DNA from: Bryobacterales bacterium
Lineage (GTDB): Bacteria > Acidobacteriota > Terriglobia > Bryobacterales > Bryobacteraceae
NCBI GenBank assembly: GCA_020846745.1
Contig: JADLDI010000150.1
Span: 1-64,000, forward strand
Length of the DNA stretch: 64,000 nucleotides
Reading direction: 5' to 3'
Shown: positions 34,501-43,147 of the stretch, piece by piece
Layout of the letters: each line of letters begins with the position of its first letter
Numbering within the stretch: the stretch's first letter is position 1
Made by a program: the position numbers and the translations under genes
Notes under the pieces: model-generated
Database searches by the model: none
What the model saw: only the letters and a program-made list of their open reading frames with translations
Told to the model about the DNA's origin: nothing

Positions 34501-35591
34501 AGTTTTACCTCGAAAGGTTCAAAGCGCTCGCGCTTGCCTTGCACGGGACCGCCCTGCCAGGTAACTTCTACGGGATTCTTGTCCGCATTCACCGCGACGA
34601 ACAGCTTGCCGCGAACCGCCATTTCCAAACCCTTATCTAAGCTGTGGCCGGTATCGTGATACGTAACCGCGACATTGGCGCGCTTTGGAGATAGAGACAA
34701 GTCGGGCTGATGCGCTGTGATCTCCGTTGTCACGGCGGCGATGTCATTCCACAACGCAGCCTCCGGCGGTGTTTTGTAAAGGCCCCACCACACCAGGCCC
34801 GTGACACCGTGAACGATGGCTTGCCACGCCATAAATCGCACCTGCCGGCGTGTGGGATAGAGGACCATCTTCGGATCGATGTCCTTGTCGCGAAGGTTCT
34901 CCCACGCGAAGCCTTGCAGCACCATCAACAGCCCCCGCGAGGGTCCGGCGACTTCGCGCATTTTGTCGGTGTATCGGCCCACCTGGCTGATTGTCGGGTC
35001 AAGGTAATCGCCCTGCTTGCCGTCGGACCAGAGCGCATACTGCGGCCGGATGCCCTCCGGGATGACCGCGTAAATGTCGGTCGCGATCAGGTCGCCGCCA
35101 GGGTTGTACGCTTGGAGCGTCTCCACCAGATTGGTGGGGGCGTGATTCAGATAGACCGGGCGTGCCGGATCTAACTGCTTGAGTAACTTGTAAGCGGCGT
35201 GGATCTTTTCGGGAGTAACCCGCGGACCCGGCTTGTTCCACTGGTAGGATGGTTCGTCTTCGGTTTCCCAGTAGAGCAGCGCCGGATGATCTTTCAATTC
35301 GGCGACACGCTTGCGAATTGCCGCGGCGTCGGAGCCGACGCCGGTCCAGCCGTACATGCCGTGGCGGTGCGCGAGGTCGAGTAGTTCTTTTGACCCTGTA
35401 TTCACCACATGGAACCCCGCGGCGCGGGCGCGCTGCCAGGCGTCAGGTCCGTTGGGCAGTTGATAGAGACCGAGCAGGAAGGTCCGCTTGCCGCCTATTT
35501 TCAACATCCCGTCCGGTTCTAAAGTACCTGGCGCGGCGTTCGCGATGCCGGCGAGGGCGAGGGTGCCGGCAACGAATGTTCTCCTGGTCAT
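34491..35591 (-). CDS. Exported TIM-barrel glycoside-hydrolase-like protein
   Basis: A 366-residue protein with a twin-arginine-like leader (MTRRTFVAGTLALAGIANA). The body reads as a (beta/alpha)8 barrel: FLLGLYQLPNGPDAWQRARAAGFHVVNTG, then LYWETEDEPSYQW, where Glu/Asp residues after strand 4 could be catalytic, DLIATDIYAVIPEG, and VHGVTGLVWWGLYKTPPEA. The C-terminal ~70 residues form a small beta domain (FVAVNADKNPVEVTW). I cannot assign a GH family; it resembles uncharacterised GH5/GH42-like proteins. On the minus strand a TAGCAT hexamer lies 6 nt before the start, back to back with the promoter of the DUF4091 gene. Confidence 0.75.
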   Translation of the reverse strand: MTRRTFVAGTLALAGIANAAPGTLEPDGMLKIGGKRTFLLGLYQLPNGPDAWQRARAAGFHVVNTGSKELLDLAHRHGMYGWTGVGSDAAAIRKRVAELKDHPALLYWETEDEPSYQWNKPGPRVTPEKIHAAYKLLKQLDPARPVYLNHAPTNLVETLQAYNPGGDLIATDIYAVIPEGIRPQYALWSDGKQGDYLDPTISQVGRYTDKMREVAGPSRGLLMVLQGFAWENLRDKDIDPKMVLYPTRRQVRFMAWQAIVHGVTGLVWWGLYKTPPEAALWNDIAAVTTEITAHQPDLSLSPKRANVAVTYHDTGHSLDKGLEMAVRGKLFVAVNADKNPVEVTWQGGPVQGKRERFEPFEVKLYR

Positions 35592-35607
35592 AATAAGATG
35601 CTAACCT
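35592..35607. promoter_or_regulatory. Overlapping divergent -10 elements, both leaderless-type
   Basis: The 23-bp spacer between two divergent genes holds TAGCAT on the minus strand (35603-35598, 6 nt before the ATG at 35591) and TAACCT on the plus strand (35602-35607, 7 nt before the GTG at 35615). They overlap by two bases. Neither gene has room for a leader with an SD. Confidence 0.45.
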
Positions 35608-35614
35608 CCAAAAC

Positions 35615-38275
35615 GTGGACTTGCTCACACTTGTACTGACGGTCAGCCTGGAGGCAGGCATGATAGGCCCGCCGGCGGCCTATCCGAACGCTGAGAAAGC
35701 GACCTCCATCGTAATCGCGCTGGCGAGTAATAAGGTGCAGCGCATCGGGCGCGACGGCCAAGTGCTGGCGACGATGCCGCTCGACCTGGTTGCTTCGGCC
35801 GGCGCGATCGTGTCGGACCTCGACGGGAACGGTACGCCGGAGATCCTGGCCGCGGATGTGGGCGGTTCCATCTATGCATTTAATGGAGAAGGTACGCGGC
35901 TGTGGAAGCACACGCGCAACGGTAAGGCGAACGACTACCGGTTTATCGCGGCAGAAGGCGGCCTGATCTGCATGGGCGACTCGCGCGGACATCTGGTGTG
36001 TCTCGACAACAACGGCGAACCGAAGCTGCAGGTGAACGTGACGACTTACCGCGTGTCGTGTCCCGCGATTGCGGACCTGGACGGCGACGGCAAGCCCGAC
36101 GTCGTCTTCGGGACCGAGGACAAAGAGGTGATCGCGGTGTCGAGCGATGGCCGTACGCTGTGGCGGACGCCGCTCGATGGCCGGTTTGGCCGCGGCGAAC
36201 CGGTGGCGACCGACCTCGACGGCGATGGCAAACCGGAGATACTGATTGCGACGTCATATCTCGGCAACAACGTGGGCGTGTTCGCGCTTGAAGGAGCAAC
36301 CGGCAAGATCCGGTGGCATGCGCCGTCGCAGCTACAGTCGTACCATTCGCACCTTGTGGCCGATCTCGATGACGACGGAAAGGTGGAGGTCGTCTATTCC
36401 GACAAGAACACGCGAGTGTTTTGCGTAACCAACGAGGGCAAGCCGAAATGGAACGTGCAACTGGAAGGGCGTGGAGCGTTTTGGGCGCCGGCGGTTGCCG
36501 ACCTGAATGGCGACCGCAAGCTGACGATGTTTCAACCGGTGCGCGGCGGTAACCTGTTCGCATTAGACGGCGCAGGTAAGACGGTAGGCTCGTTCGCGAT
36601 CCCCGGCGGCGGGAACGCTTCGCCGATTGCGGTGAAGTTTGCGGGGTCGAATGAAATACTGGTTGTGCAAGGCGACTCAGTGAAAGGCCTGCACATCCTG
36701 AAGCCGGCGCAGAAGCAGGCGCGGCTGTACCAGGGGCCCACGCTTAAGGTCCCGCCGGCGCGCGGCCCGTTCCGCGAAGTTTCGCTCGGCGGCGGCACAC
36801 AACCCGAGTTTCCGGCGCCTGCTGGATTCACCGTGGAACCCCGCGAGAACCCGTGGATTGCCGCATCCGAAGCCGCCCCGCCAAACGTTACGATGGTCGG
36901 AAACGAATACGAGTCCTCTGCAGTGACGCTGACCAATCGAGCGCCGTTTGGCCAGGACATTCGGGTGGTGATTCCGGCTGAGTTGCGGGGGGCGGTAAAG
37001 CTGTTCGAAGTGCCTACGGTGCTGCCGGATGCGACGGGGCGGCCGAGTGAGGATGTTCTGATTCCGCTGAATGTGGGCAATGTGGTCCACTTGGGGGCGA
37101 ATGAGGCACGCACGCTTTGGCTGCAGTTCCGCAGCCACCACTTGAAACCGGGAACCGTAAACGCGTCGCTGCGGTTCCACAGTTTGATTTCTTATGACAA
37201 GGCATTTGAGCTACCGGTGCAGATCCGGGTGGCGGGCGTCCGGCTTCCGGACAAGCGCGTCTACAGGCATTGCAACTGGCTATCTGTTCCAGCCGAGGGA
37301 CCGCTGCGTGAGGCTGTGCTCAACGATGCGTTGGAACATGGGACCAACGTGATCATCATCCCCGCCGTGTCCGTTCAGGTTGACGCGAACGGGCAGCCAA
37401 TCGGCGCGAATACACAGGCGCACGACGCACTGGTCAAGCGGCTGAACGGTAAGGCGCTGATGCTCGTGTCCGGATCGGTGGGGGTCCAATGGCCGAAAGA
37501 TTTCAAGCCTTCTGAAGAAGCCTCGCGAGAGGCGTATGCGAACGCCCTGCGCTGGTACGCGAAGCATGTCGCCTCGATCGGCCTCGCGTTTGAGGACTTC
37601 GCGTTCTACCTGCAGGACGAGCCGGGACTGATGGGCGACGACGCGAACTATCGGCAGTGGATGGAACTGGTGAAACGTGTAAAGTCGATTGAGCCGCGGT
37701 TCCAGATTTATGCCAACCCGGCCGGCGGCGCGTTTGCTTCGGTGTTGCAGCCGATTGCGCATTTGATCGATATCTGGCAGCCCGATTTGCACCTGGTTCG
37801 CGCCGAGCCGGAACCCCTGACGAAGCTGTTTTCAACAGGCAAACACTACTGGCACTATGAAGCTCCGGCCGATCAGCGCAATCTGGATCCGCTGGGATTC
37901 TATCGCGCCAAGCCCTGGGTAGCGTTTCAGATGGGGATGACCGGCGGCGGCTATTGGGTTTATCACTATTCGCCCATGTGGCAACCCGATCCGGGCCGGG
38001 TGGTGGAGTACGGCGTGGTGTATATGACCGATAACGGTCCTGTGCCCACGAAACGTTGGGAAGCGTCGAGGGACGGGGCCGAGGATTTCGAACTGCTGTA
38101 CATGCTGCGCGCACGCAAGCCTGACAGCGCGGTGCTGAAAGAGGCCGTGGCCTTTGTGACCAAGGATCAGGACAAGGCTTCGGACATCGCGCGCCAGCTA
38201 CGGCCGTTCCGACCGGATTTCAAACAGTGGATGCAGTATCGCGACCGGATCATCGAAGAGTTAGAGCATCAGTAA
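35615..38275 (+). CDS. FG-GAP propeller plus DUF4091 glycosidase-like protein
   Basis: An 886-residue protein, start GTG at 35615, with a weakly hydrophobic N-terminus. Residues ~25-400 form a propeller with calcium-binding DxDxDG repeats (DLDGNGTPEI, DLDGDGKPDV, DLDGDGKPEI, DLDDDGKVEV, DLNGDRKLTM). A beta-sandwich follows (about 400-550). Residues ~550-870 resemble the DUF4091 barrel: DFAFYLQDEPGLMG with a possible acidic catalytic residue, DIWQPDLHLV, and GGGYWVYHYSP, ending in SRDGAEDFELLYML, a DUF4091 signature. It probably acts outside the cytoplasm on a plant or microbial glycan. The fused propeller suggests substrate or surface binding. Confidence 0.82.
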   Translation: MDLLTLVLTVSLEAGMIGPPAAYPNAEKATSIVIALASNKVQRIGRDGQVLATMPLDLVASAGAIVSDLDGNGTPEILAADVGGSIYAFNGEGTRLWKHTRNGKANDYRFIAAEGGLICMGDSRGHLVCLDNNGEPKLQVNVTTYRVSCPAIADLDGDGKPDVVFGTEDKEVIAVSSDGRTLWRTPLDGRFGRGEPVATDLDGDGKPEILIATSYLGNNVGVFALEGATGKIRWHAPSQLQSYHSHLVADLDDDGKVEVVYSDKNTRVFCVTNEGKPKWNVQLEGRGAFWAPAVADLNGDRKLTMFQPVRGGNLFALDGAGKTVGSFAIPGGGNASPIAVKFAGSNEILVVQGDSVKGLHILKPAQKQARLYQGPTLKVPPARGPFREVSLGGGTQPEFPAPAGFTVEPRENPWIAASEAAPPNVTMVGNEYESSAVTLTNRAPFGQDIRVVIPAELRGAVKLFEVPTVLPDATGRPSEDVLIPLNVGNVVHLGANEARTLWLQFRSHHLKPGTVNASLRFHSLISYDKAFELPVQIRVAGVRLPDKRVYRHCNWLSVPAEGPLREAVLNDALEHGTNVIIIPAVSVQVDANGQPIGANTQAHDALVKRLNGKALMLVSGSVGVQWPKDFKPSEEASREAYANALRWYAKHVASIGLAFEDFAFYLQDEPGLMGDDANYRQWMELVKRVKSIEPRFQIYANPAGGAFASVLQPIAHLIDIWQPDLHLVRAEPEPLTKLFSTGKHYWHYEAPADQRNLDPLGFYRAKPWVAFQMGMTGGGYWVYHYSPMWQPDPGRVVEYGVVYMTDNGPVPTKRWEASRDGAEDFELLYMLRARKPDSAVLKEAVAFVTKDQDKASDIARQLRPFRPDFKQWMQYRDRIIEELEHQ

Positions 38276-38350
38276 CCGATGAGTAGACGGACCGGATCGA
38301 GCTGACGGTTGAGGCGCACATGAACACGTTTGTCACGGCGGCCCGGGTCT

Positions 38351-38755
38351 TTACTTCTTCCTGAGTTCCTGGTCGAGCGCCTTGGCCCAGGCGTTTAATG
38401 CCATCGGCTGCGCGCCGGGCTTTTCGAGCACAACGAACAACTCGTCCTTTTGGAAGTGCATCGTGCCTTCCACAGTACGCCACTTCTGCACGAGTTCGAA
38501 GGCTGAGGTCTGCCCGGCCATACGGAACGAGCGGACGATGAGATCTCCGGCCGGACCCTGATAACGCGCTCGAATCGCACTCTTCAACCCAAGCTGCTTC
38601 ACAACATCGGGCGGGTTGTCATCGGGCGCGGATTCCACGAGACGCCACTGACCGTTGTCGAACCGATCGGGCAATCGCAGAGACTCACCGGCGCCTCCGC
38701 ATGAGGCCAACCCCAGGAGCACAACCAGCACCATGTTGCGACGGCTTCCACGCAT
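38351..38755 (-). CDS. Small lipoprotein
   Basis: A 134-residue protein with a lipoprotein signal: hydrophobic MVLVVLLGLASCGG with lipobox L-A-S-C (Cys about residue 19). Either the ATG at 38755 or the Met seven residues later is possible. The mature part (~115 residues) is mixed alpha/beta with RYQGPAGDLIVRSFRMAGQTSAFELVQKW, which resembles small DUF6599-type stress lipoproteins, an uncertain match. It is divergent from the PGI-family gene with a 24-bp spacer. Confidence 0.68.
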   Translation of the reverse strand: MRGSRRNMVLVVLLGLASCGGAGESLRLPDRFDNGQWRLVESAPDDNPPDVVKQLGLKSAIRARYQGPAGDLIVRSFRMAGQTSAFELVQKWRTVEGTMHFQKDELFVVLEKPGAQPMALNAWAKALDQELRKK

Positions 38756-38779
38756 ATCGATCCCCTATCATAGAACGAG

Positions 38780-40618
38780 ATGCCGGTCCTCTCTCTCTAC
38801 CACGACCAACCTGATTCCGGGCCGATTTCAGAACGCTTTGAAAAAGAAGAAGTCCTGGCGAAGCTGAAGGCGCTGGACGCACGGGCGCGGCGTAAGGGAC
38901 TGGAGAGTCTCGACCCATCGCGAAACGCGCTTATTCCGTTGGGCACAGAAATCAATGCTGACGGCAAGGTCACCAAGAACAGCTACGGCGTATTCCATCT
39001 GGCATGGCGTGCCGAGGAAGACAGTAACTGGGCATCGCGTATCAACGGTGAGTTAGACGACATCAAAGCCGCAATTAAGCAGTTACACGGCGTGCGCCTG
39101 CGATTTGTGATCTGGGCGGGCATGGGTGGATCGGCGGAAGACAAATCGATGTATAACGCCGTGGGATTGCTCAGCAAGGGCCCGCGGTTATATGTGCTCG
39201 ATTCAACGGATCCTTCCAAATTGAAGGCCATTCTGGCCGACATGCAGAAGCGGTCGAACTTACCGCTGAAAGACGTTTTGAAGTCCACGCTGGTGGTAGG
39301 TATGGCGATGGGGATGACCTCGTATGAGCCGGTGGTGAACCTTGAGAAGCTGTACGCTCTGTATGCGAAGAACGGGATCGACAGCAAGCCGAACTTCATT
39401 TACATGACCCTGCCCGGTTCGCTGCTCGATCAGTTTGCGGGACCGCGAGGATACCGGCGCGTAGAGTTGCAACTCGACAACGGCAACGCCACCGCGGGGC
39501 GGCACAGCGGTCCATTGACGCGTGGCAGCATGTATCCGCTCGGGTTGGCGGGTGTTGATCTTGACGCTTGGATTGGCGGCGCGCTGCTAACGGAGCAGGA
39601 CATCGCGGCTGCGTTCCGGTTGGCGGCGTTTATCGACGAGCAAGGCCGGGCCGGCCGAAACAAAGTAACACTCATGCTCAATAAGGCATGGGCGGGGGCG
39701 GCGCTGTGGACCAAGCAGGATTTTGAGGAATCGCTGGGCAAAAGCGAAGAGATCGGCCTGAAGATCGCGATCGGCGAGAAGGTGAAGCTGGCCGATTACC
39801 ATGCGCCGAAAGATGCGCAGCAGGATCGTCTATTTGTAGTGGTCCAGTTGAAAGGCGCCGACGGACCGGACGCGGAAAAAGTAAGTTTGCTGCGCCGCAA
39901 AGGCTATCCGGTCGCCGTCTTGCAGTTCCCTGTGAAGACAATGCTTTCGACGTACATGCAGTTTATGCATTACGTGGTGTTCGGGTTGGGCTATCTGCGC
40001 AAGATGAACTTCGTGACGCAGCCGAGTGTCGAGCTGTACAAGGCCATCACAAACCGCTTGTTTGAGCAGTCGAACGGCGACCCGCGGGCGACTGAGGAAT
40101 GGAAGAAATTCCAGGCCGCGGCGGTGAAATACCGTGGCGGATTGACCTTGCATGCGCCATTTCTGAACGGTGGCGCCAGTAAGTCAGCCGCCGAGATCTT
40201 TGCGGAAGCAGCCAGGCGCGGCGATTATGGCGAACTGACGTTTTTCGGCGACATGCGGTATTCGCCGAAAGGCCAGCGGATCCGTAAGGCGCTGGACAAA
40301 GCGGCCGAGACGGTGTTCCGGGCGCGGTTGCGCAAAGCCGTGGACGTTTATGAAGGTCCGGCGATGAATCACTCCTATCACGAGATGGTGATTGGGCATG
40401 GCCGCTGCTTTTCCACCGTCTTATTCGCGGACAAGCAGGACTCGTTCCCGGCGGCGAGTTACACGGCCAACTATCACACGGCGCAGTTTCTGGCGACGCA
40501 GATGGCGCTGGCCGAACGTGGACGCGCGGTGTGCGCGCTGGTGTTGAAAGACCTGGAAGCGGCGAGCGTCGCGGCGCTTGAGCAGTTTTTTTCAGAAGTG
40601 GCACGGCTGCTAAGGTAA
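38780..40618 (+). CDS. Glucose-6-phosphate isomerase family (SIS-domain) protein
   Basis: A 612-residue protein of the phosphoglucose isomerase superfamily, similar to the PGI part of bifunctional transaldolase-PGI proteins. Sugar-phosphate-binding SIS strands are visible: FVIWAGMGGSAEDKSMYNAVG, LYVLDSTDPSKLKAIL, STLVVGMAMGMTSYEPVVN, and the C-terminal HSYHEMVIGHGRCFSTVLF. It is longer than ordinary Pgi because of inserts near 290-370. It probably interconverts glucose-6-phosphate and fructose-6-phosphate or a related pair in the cytoplasm. TATCAT lies 8 nt upstream of the ATG and there is no SD. A small membrane-protein gene follows after 10 bp. Confidence 0.82.
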   Translation: MPVLSLYHDQPDSGPISERFEKEEVLAKLKALDARARRKGLESLDPSRNALIPLGTEINADGKVTKNSYGVFHLAWRAEEDSNWASRINGELDDIKAAIKQLHGVRLRFVIWAGMGGSAEDKSMYNAVGLLSKGPRLYVLDSTDPSKLKAILADMQKRSNLPLKDVLKSTLVVGMAMGMTSYEPVVNLEKLYALYAKNGIDSKPNFIYMTLPGSLLDQFAGPRGYRRVELQLDNGNATAGRHSGPLTRGSMYPLGLAGVDLDAWIGGALLTEQDIAAAFRLAAFIDEQGRAGRNKVTLMLNKAWAGAALWTKQDFEESLGKSEEIGLKIAIGEKVKLADYHAPKDAQQDRLFVVVQLKGADGPDAEKVSLLRRKGYPVAVLQFPVKTMLSTYMQFMHYVVFGLGYLRKMNFVTQPSVELYKAITNRLFEQSNGDPRATEEWKKFQAAAVKYRGGLTLHAPFLNGGASKSAAEIFAEAARRGDYGELTFFGDMRYSPKGQRIRKALDKAAETVFRARLRKAVDVYEGPAMNHSYHEMVIGHGRCFSTVLFADKQDSFPAASYTANYHTAQFLATQMALAERGRAVCALVLKDLEAASVAALEQFFSEVARLLR

Positions 40619-40628
40619 TCAAGAGCAA

Positions 40629-40769
40629 ATGGCGAAGTTCAAAGCGGCCAAACGGAAGCCGAAAGTATCACCGACACGGGGTTTGGTTCCCTGCCTGATC
40701 CTTGTCGTCATCGGGATCGTATTGATGAGTCTGTTCTTCTACGGAATGTTGAAATCAGGGGGGAAATAA
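40629..40769 (+). CDS. 46-residue single-span membrane protein
   Basis: ATG at 40629 to TAA at 40767-40769. The product has a basic N-terminus (MAKFKAAKRKPKVSPTRG), a hydrophobic helix (LVPCLILVVIGIVLMSLFFYG) and a short tail (MLKSGGK). It fits a one-pass inner-membrane microprotein with its N-terminus inside. It begins 10 bp after the PGI-family stop and ends 3 bp before rph, so it is very likely translated as part of that operon. AAGAGC is a weak SD. Function unknown. Confidence 0.72.
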   Translation: MAKFKAAKRKPKVSPTRGLVPCLILVVIGIVLMSLFFYGMLKSGGK

Positions 40770-40772
40770 GCG

Positions 40773-41492
40773 ATGCGGCCAGACCAGCGGCAAGCGGACC
40801 AGATGCGCCAGGTGAAGTTGACGCCGGGCTATCTGCTGACGGCGGAAGGGTCGGTGATGATCGAGTTCGGCAATACGCGCGTGCTGTGCGCCGCCACGCT
40901 CGAAGACTCGGTGCCGCAATGGCTGCGCGGAAGCGGGCGCGGTTGGGTGACGGGCGAATACTCCATGCTGCCGCGAGCAACCGTCACGCGAACCTCGCGC
41001 GAAGTGAATAAAGGTAAGCCTTCGGGCCGGACAATGGAGATTCAGCGGCTGATCGGGCGGTCGCTACGCGCGGTGGTGGAAATGGAAGCGCTGGGCGAGC
41101 GCAGCATCATCGTCGATTGCGACGTGATACAGGCCGATGGCGGTACGCGGACGGCAGCCATCACCGGCGGCTTCGTCGCGATGGCGCTGGCCATCAAACA
41201 ACTGGTCAAGTTCAAGGCTCTTACGCGCAGCCCGATTAAAGAGCATGTGGCGGCGGTCAGCGCCGGCGTCGTGAATGGCGTTGCGGTGCTGGACCTCTGC
41301 TATGAAGAGGATTCGGCCGCTGACGTGGACATGAATCTTGTCATGACGGGCGCCGGACAATTGGTGGAGGTGCAAGCCACCGGCGAAAAGTCGACGTTTT
41401 CCGACGAGCAGATGCTGGCGTTGATGGGGTTGATGAAGGGCGGCATCCGGCAACTGGTGGAGTTACAGAAGGACGTTATCGCTTCGGCATGA
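40773..41492 (+). CDS. rph: Ribonuclease PH
   Basis: A 239-residue phosphorolytic 3'-5' exoribonuclease that trims tRNA 3' ends. Family blocks: RPDQRQADQMRQVKLTPGYL, SVMIEFGNTRVLCAATLED, GRGWVTGEYSMLPRAT, GRTMEIQRLIGRSLRAVV and the phosphate-site DCDVIQADGGTRTAAITGG, all well conserved, with full family length. It overlaps rdgB by 4 nt (ATGA), the usual rph-rdgB arrangement. Confidence 0.96.
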   Translation: MRPDQRQADQMRQVKLTPGYLLTAEGSVMIEFGNTRVLCAATLEDSVPQWLRGSGRGWVTGEYSMLPRATVTRTSREVNKGKPSGRTMEIQRLIGRSLRAVVEMEALGERSIIVDCDVIQADGGTRTAAITGGFVAMALAIKQLVKFKALTRSPIKEHVAAVSAGVVNGVAVLDLCYEEDSAADVDMNLVMTGAGQLVEVQATGEKSTFSDEQMLALMGLMKGGIRQLVELQKDVIASA

Positions 41493-42070
41493 AGCTCTAT
41501 TGCGCTACCAAGAATCGCGGCAAGTTGCGCGAGTTTCAAAACGTTGCCGGAGATATTGAGATCGCAGTGCTGCCGGACCTGGACAAGCTACCGGCTCCGG
41601 ACGAAAACGGCGGCACATTCGAAGCGAATGCGCGCCTGAAGGCGGAATATTACTCGCGCGAGGCGGATTGCCCCGTGTTTGCAGACGATTCGGGGCTGGT
41701 GGTGGATGCGTTGGGCGAGGAACCGGGCGTGTACTCGGCACGGTACGCGGGCGAAGGTGCGGGCGATGCCGCGAACAACAGGTTATTACTCGAAAGGATG
41801 CAAGGCATCGAGGACCGTCGCGCGCGGTTCAAATGCGTGATCGCGCTGGCCGAGAAAGGCCACGTGATCGCCACATTTTCGGGAGCGGTGGCTGGTCAGA
41901 TCTTGAGCGAACCGCGCGGCACGAACGGCTTCGGTTACGATCCGCTGTTTTATTATGCGCCGCTCGGATGCACGATGGCGGAGATCGAAACGGCGCGTAA
42001 GTTCGACATCAGCCACCGTGGCGAGGCGCTACGGAAGATGTTTGCTTACCTGCGTAGTCGCGCCAGATAA
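41489..42070 (+). CDS. rdgB: RdgB/HAM1 non-canonical purine NTP pyrophosphatase
   Basis: A 193-residue enzyme hydrolysing dITP/XTP to the monophosphates to keep them out of DNA. Conserved blocks: YCATKNRGKLREFQ (the SHR/TxNxxKxxE loop), FEANARLKAEYY, VFADDSGLVVDALGEEPGVYSARYAG with the Mg-binding Asp pair, GTNGFGYDPLFY and KFDISHRGEAL. Complete and translationally coupled to rph. Confidence 0.96.
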   Translation: MKLYCATKNRGKLREFQNVAGDIEIAVLPDLDKLPAPDENGGTFEANARLKAEYYSREADCPVFADDSGLVVDALGEEPGVYSARYAGEGAGDAANNRLLLERMQGIEDRRARFKCVIALAEKGHVIATFSGAVAGQILSEPRGTNGFGYDPLFYYAPLGCTMAEIETARKFDISHRGEALRKMFAYLRSRAR

Positions 42071-42094
42071 GCGATTCAGCGAGCACTTAAATGG

Positions 42095-42964
42095 TTATTT
42101 CCTGCGTAACGTTTGGATGACGTTCACGACCGTTTGAGCGCGAAAATCGACGACGCGGCGGCCCATGGCGACGTTTTTGTCGAGGGGCGTGAGTGGTATG
42201 CCATTGATGCTGGCTTTGTTTTTGGTGATGCGCTGGGGCAGGCGGACGAATTTCGGGTCGACGGTGAGGATTTCTGAGGTGATCGCGTAATCGTCATGGT
42301 GGCCTTCGTCCTTCTGGTGGACGCCCTGCGAATCGAGCCACTTGTTGACGCCGGCGTTATCGTAATAGTCCGCGATGTAGTGGATGCGGGGCTTGGCTTT
42401 CCACTGGGTATTGAGGCGCTCGGCCACCGCCTTCATACCTTTCACGTTGCCGCCTGAGTCCGCGATAAAGTAGATCTCCTTGAACCCGTGCTGTTTCAGG
42501 CTGGCGGCGATGTCGGTGAGGAGAGCTTCAAACGTGGATTCGGTGACGCTGATGGTGCCGGGGTAGCGCATGTGGCCGGTGGGGGGCGATATCTGGCCTT
42601 CGGGAACGAAGGGGATGATGGGGGCCACCAGCATGTTGCCCAGCTTTCGGGCGATAGCCTCCGTGGTGGCACGGAGGACGTAGTTGTGTTTGCCGGTGAC
42701 GAGGTAGGGTCCGTTCATCTCAACGCCGCCGGAGGCTACCAGCGCGGTGGTTTTGCCGGCGCGCATGGCGTCGCGGACCTCAAGCCAGGTGAGTTCTTCG
42801 ATGAAGACGGAGTCCACCGCGTCGATCGGCCGCGGCATGTTCGGATCGGGCGAGACCGCACGTGGCGATTGCGCCGTGAGCGGCAGGGCGAGCGCTAGGA
42901 CGAGGACGCTAATTATCGCGGCCGCACATGCCCGGCGTACGGCACATGCCGGCGGGGCAGCCAC
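42095..42964 (-). CDS. Secreted creatininase-family protein
   Basis: About 290 residues if it starts at GTG 42964, the nearest candidate before the signal peptide (ACAAAIISVLVLALALPLTAQ). The mature part is creatininase/mycofactocin-MftE-like: LTWLEVRDAMRAGKTTALVASGGVEMNGPYLVTGKHNYV, APIIPFVPEGQISPPTGHMRYPGTISV, and YFIADSGGNVKGMKAV. The metal-site pattern of family members (E...H...D...H...E) is partly altered: GGVEMNGPYL-x3-KHNY carries Glu and His. It is an exported metal-dependent amidohydrolase of unknown substrate. The start overlaps fmdB by 56 nt and lacks an SD, so its exact position is uncertain. Confidence 0.72.
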   Translation of the reverse strand: MAAPPACAVRRACAAAIISVLVLALALPLTAQSPRAVSPDPNMPRPIDAVDSVFIEELTWLEVRDAMRAGKTTALVASGGVEMNGPYLVTGKHNYVLRATTEAIARKLGNMLVAPIIPFVPEGQISPPTGHMRYPGTISVTESTFEALLTDIAASLKQHGFKEIYFIADSGGNVKGMKAVAERLNTQWKAKPRIHYIADYYDNAGVNKWLDSQGVHQKDEGHHDDYAITSEILTVDPKFVRLPQRITKNKASINGIPLTPLDKNVAMGRRVVDFRAQTVVNVIQTLRRK

Positions 42965-43142
42965 CCGGCATGGGCGCAGGAGCCGCTGCGCGTGCGTTGG
43001 CGTGGGCCGCGAAGACCGAAAGCTCCTTCTCGACGTGCGGGGCGCCGCAGGACGGGCAAACGGGACCATCGGTGTCAGAGTTGCGGACAAGCTTTTCAAA
43101 ACGGGTGTCACAGTCCTGACAACGATATTCAAAGATAGGCAT
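42909..43142 (-). CDS. FmdB-family zinc-ribbon protein
   Basis: A 77-residue protein starting MPIFEYRCQDCDTRFEKLV at ATG 43142; the frame opens three codons earlier, but the family start is MPxYEYxC. Two CxxC knuckles (CQDC, CPSC) form the zinc ribbon. The tail is Ala/Pro/Gly/Cys-rich (GGCPAGMCRTPGMCG), typical of the family. Putative regulatory protein of unknown target. It starts 5 bp after dacB and overlaps the creatininase gene. Confidence 0.9.
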   Translation of the reverse strand: MPIFEYRCQDCDTRFEKLVRNSDTDGPVCPSCGAPHVEKELSVFAAHANARAAAPAPMPGGCPAGMCRTPGMCGRDN

Positions 43143-43147
43143 TGCGG

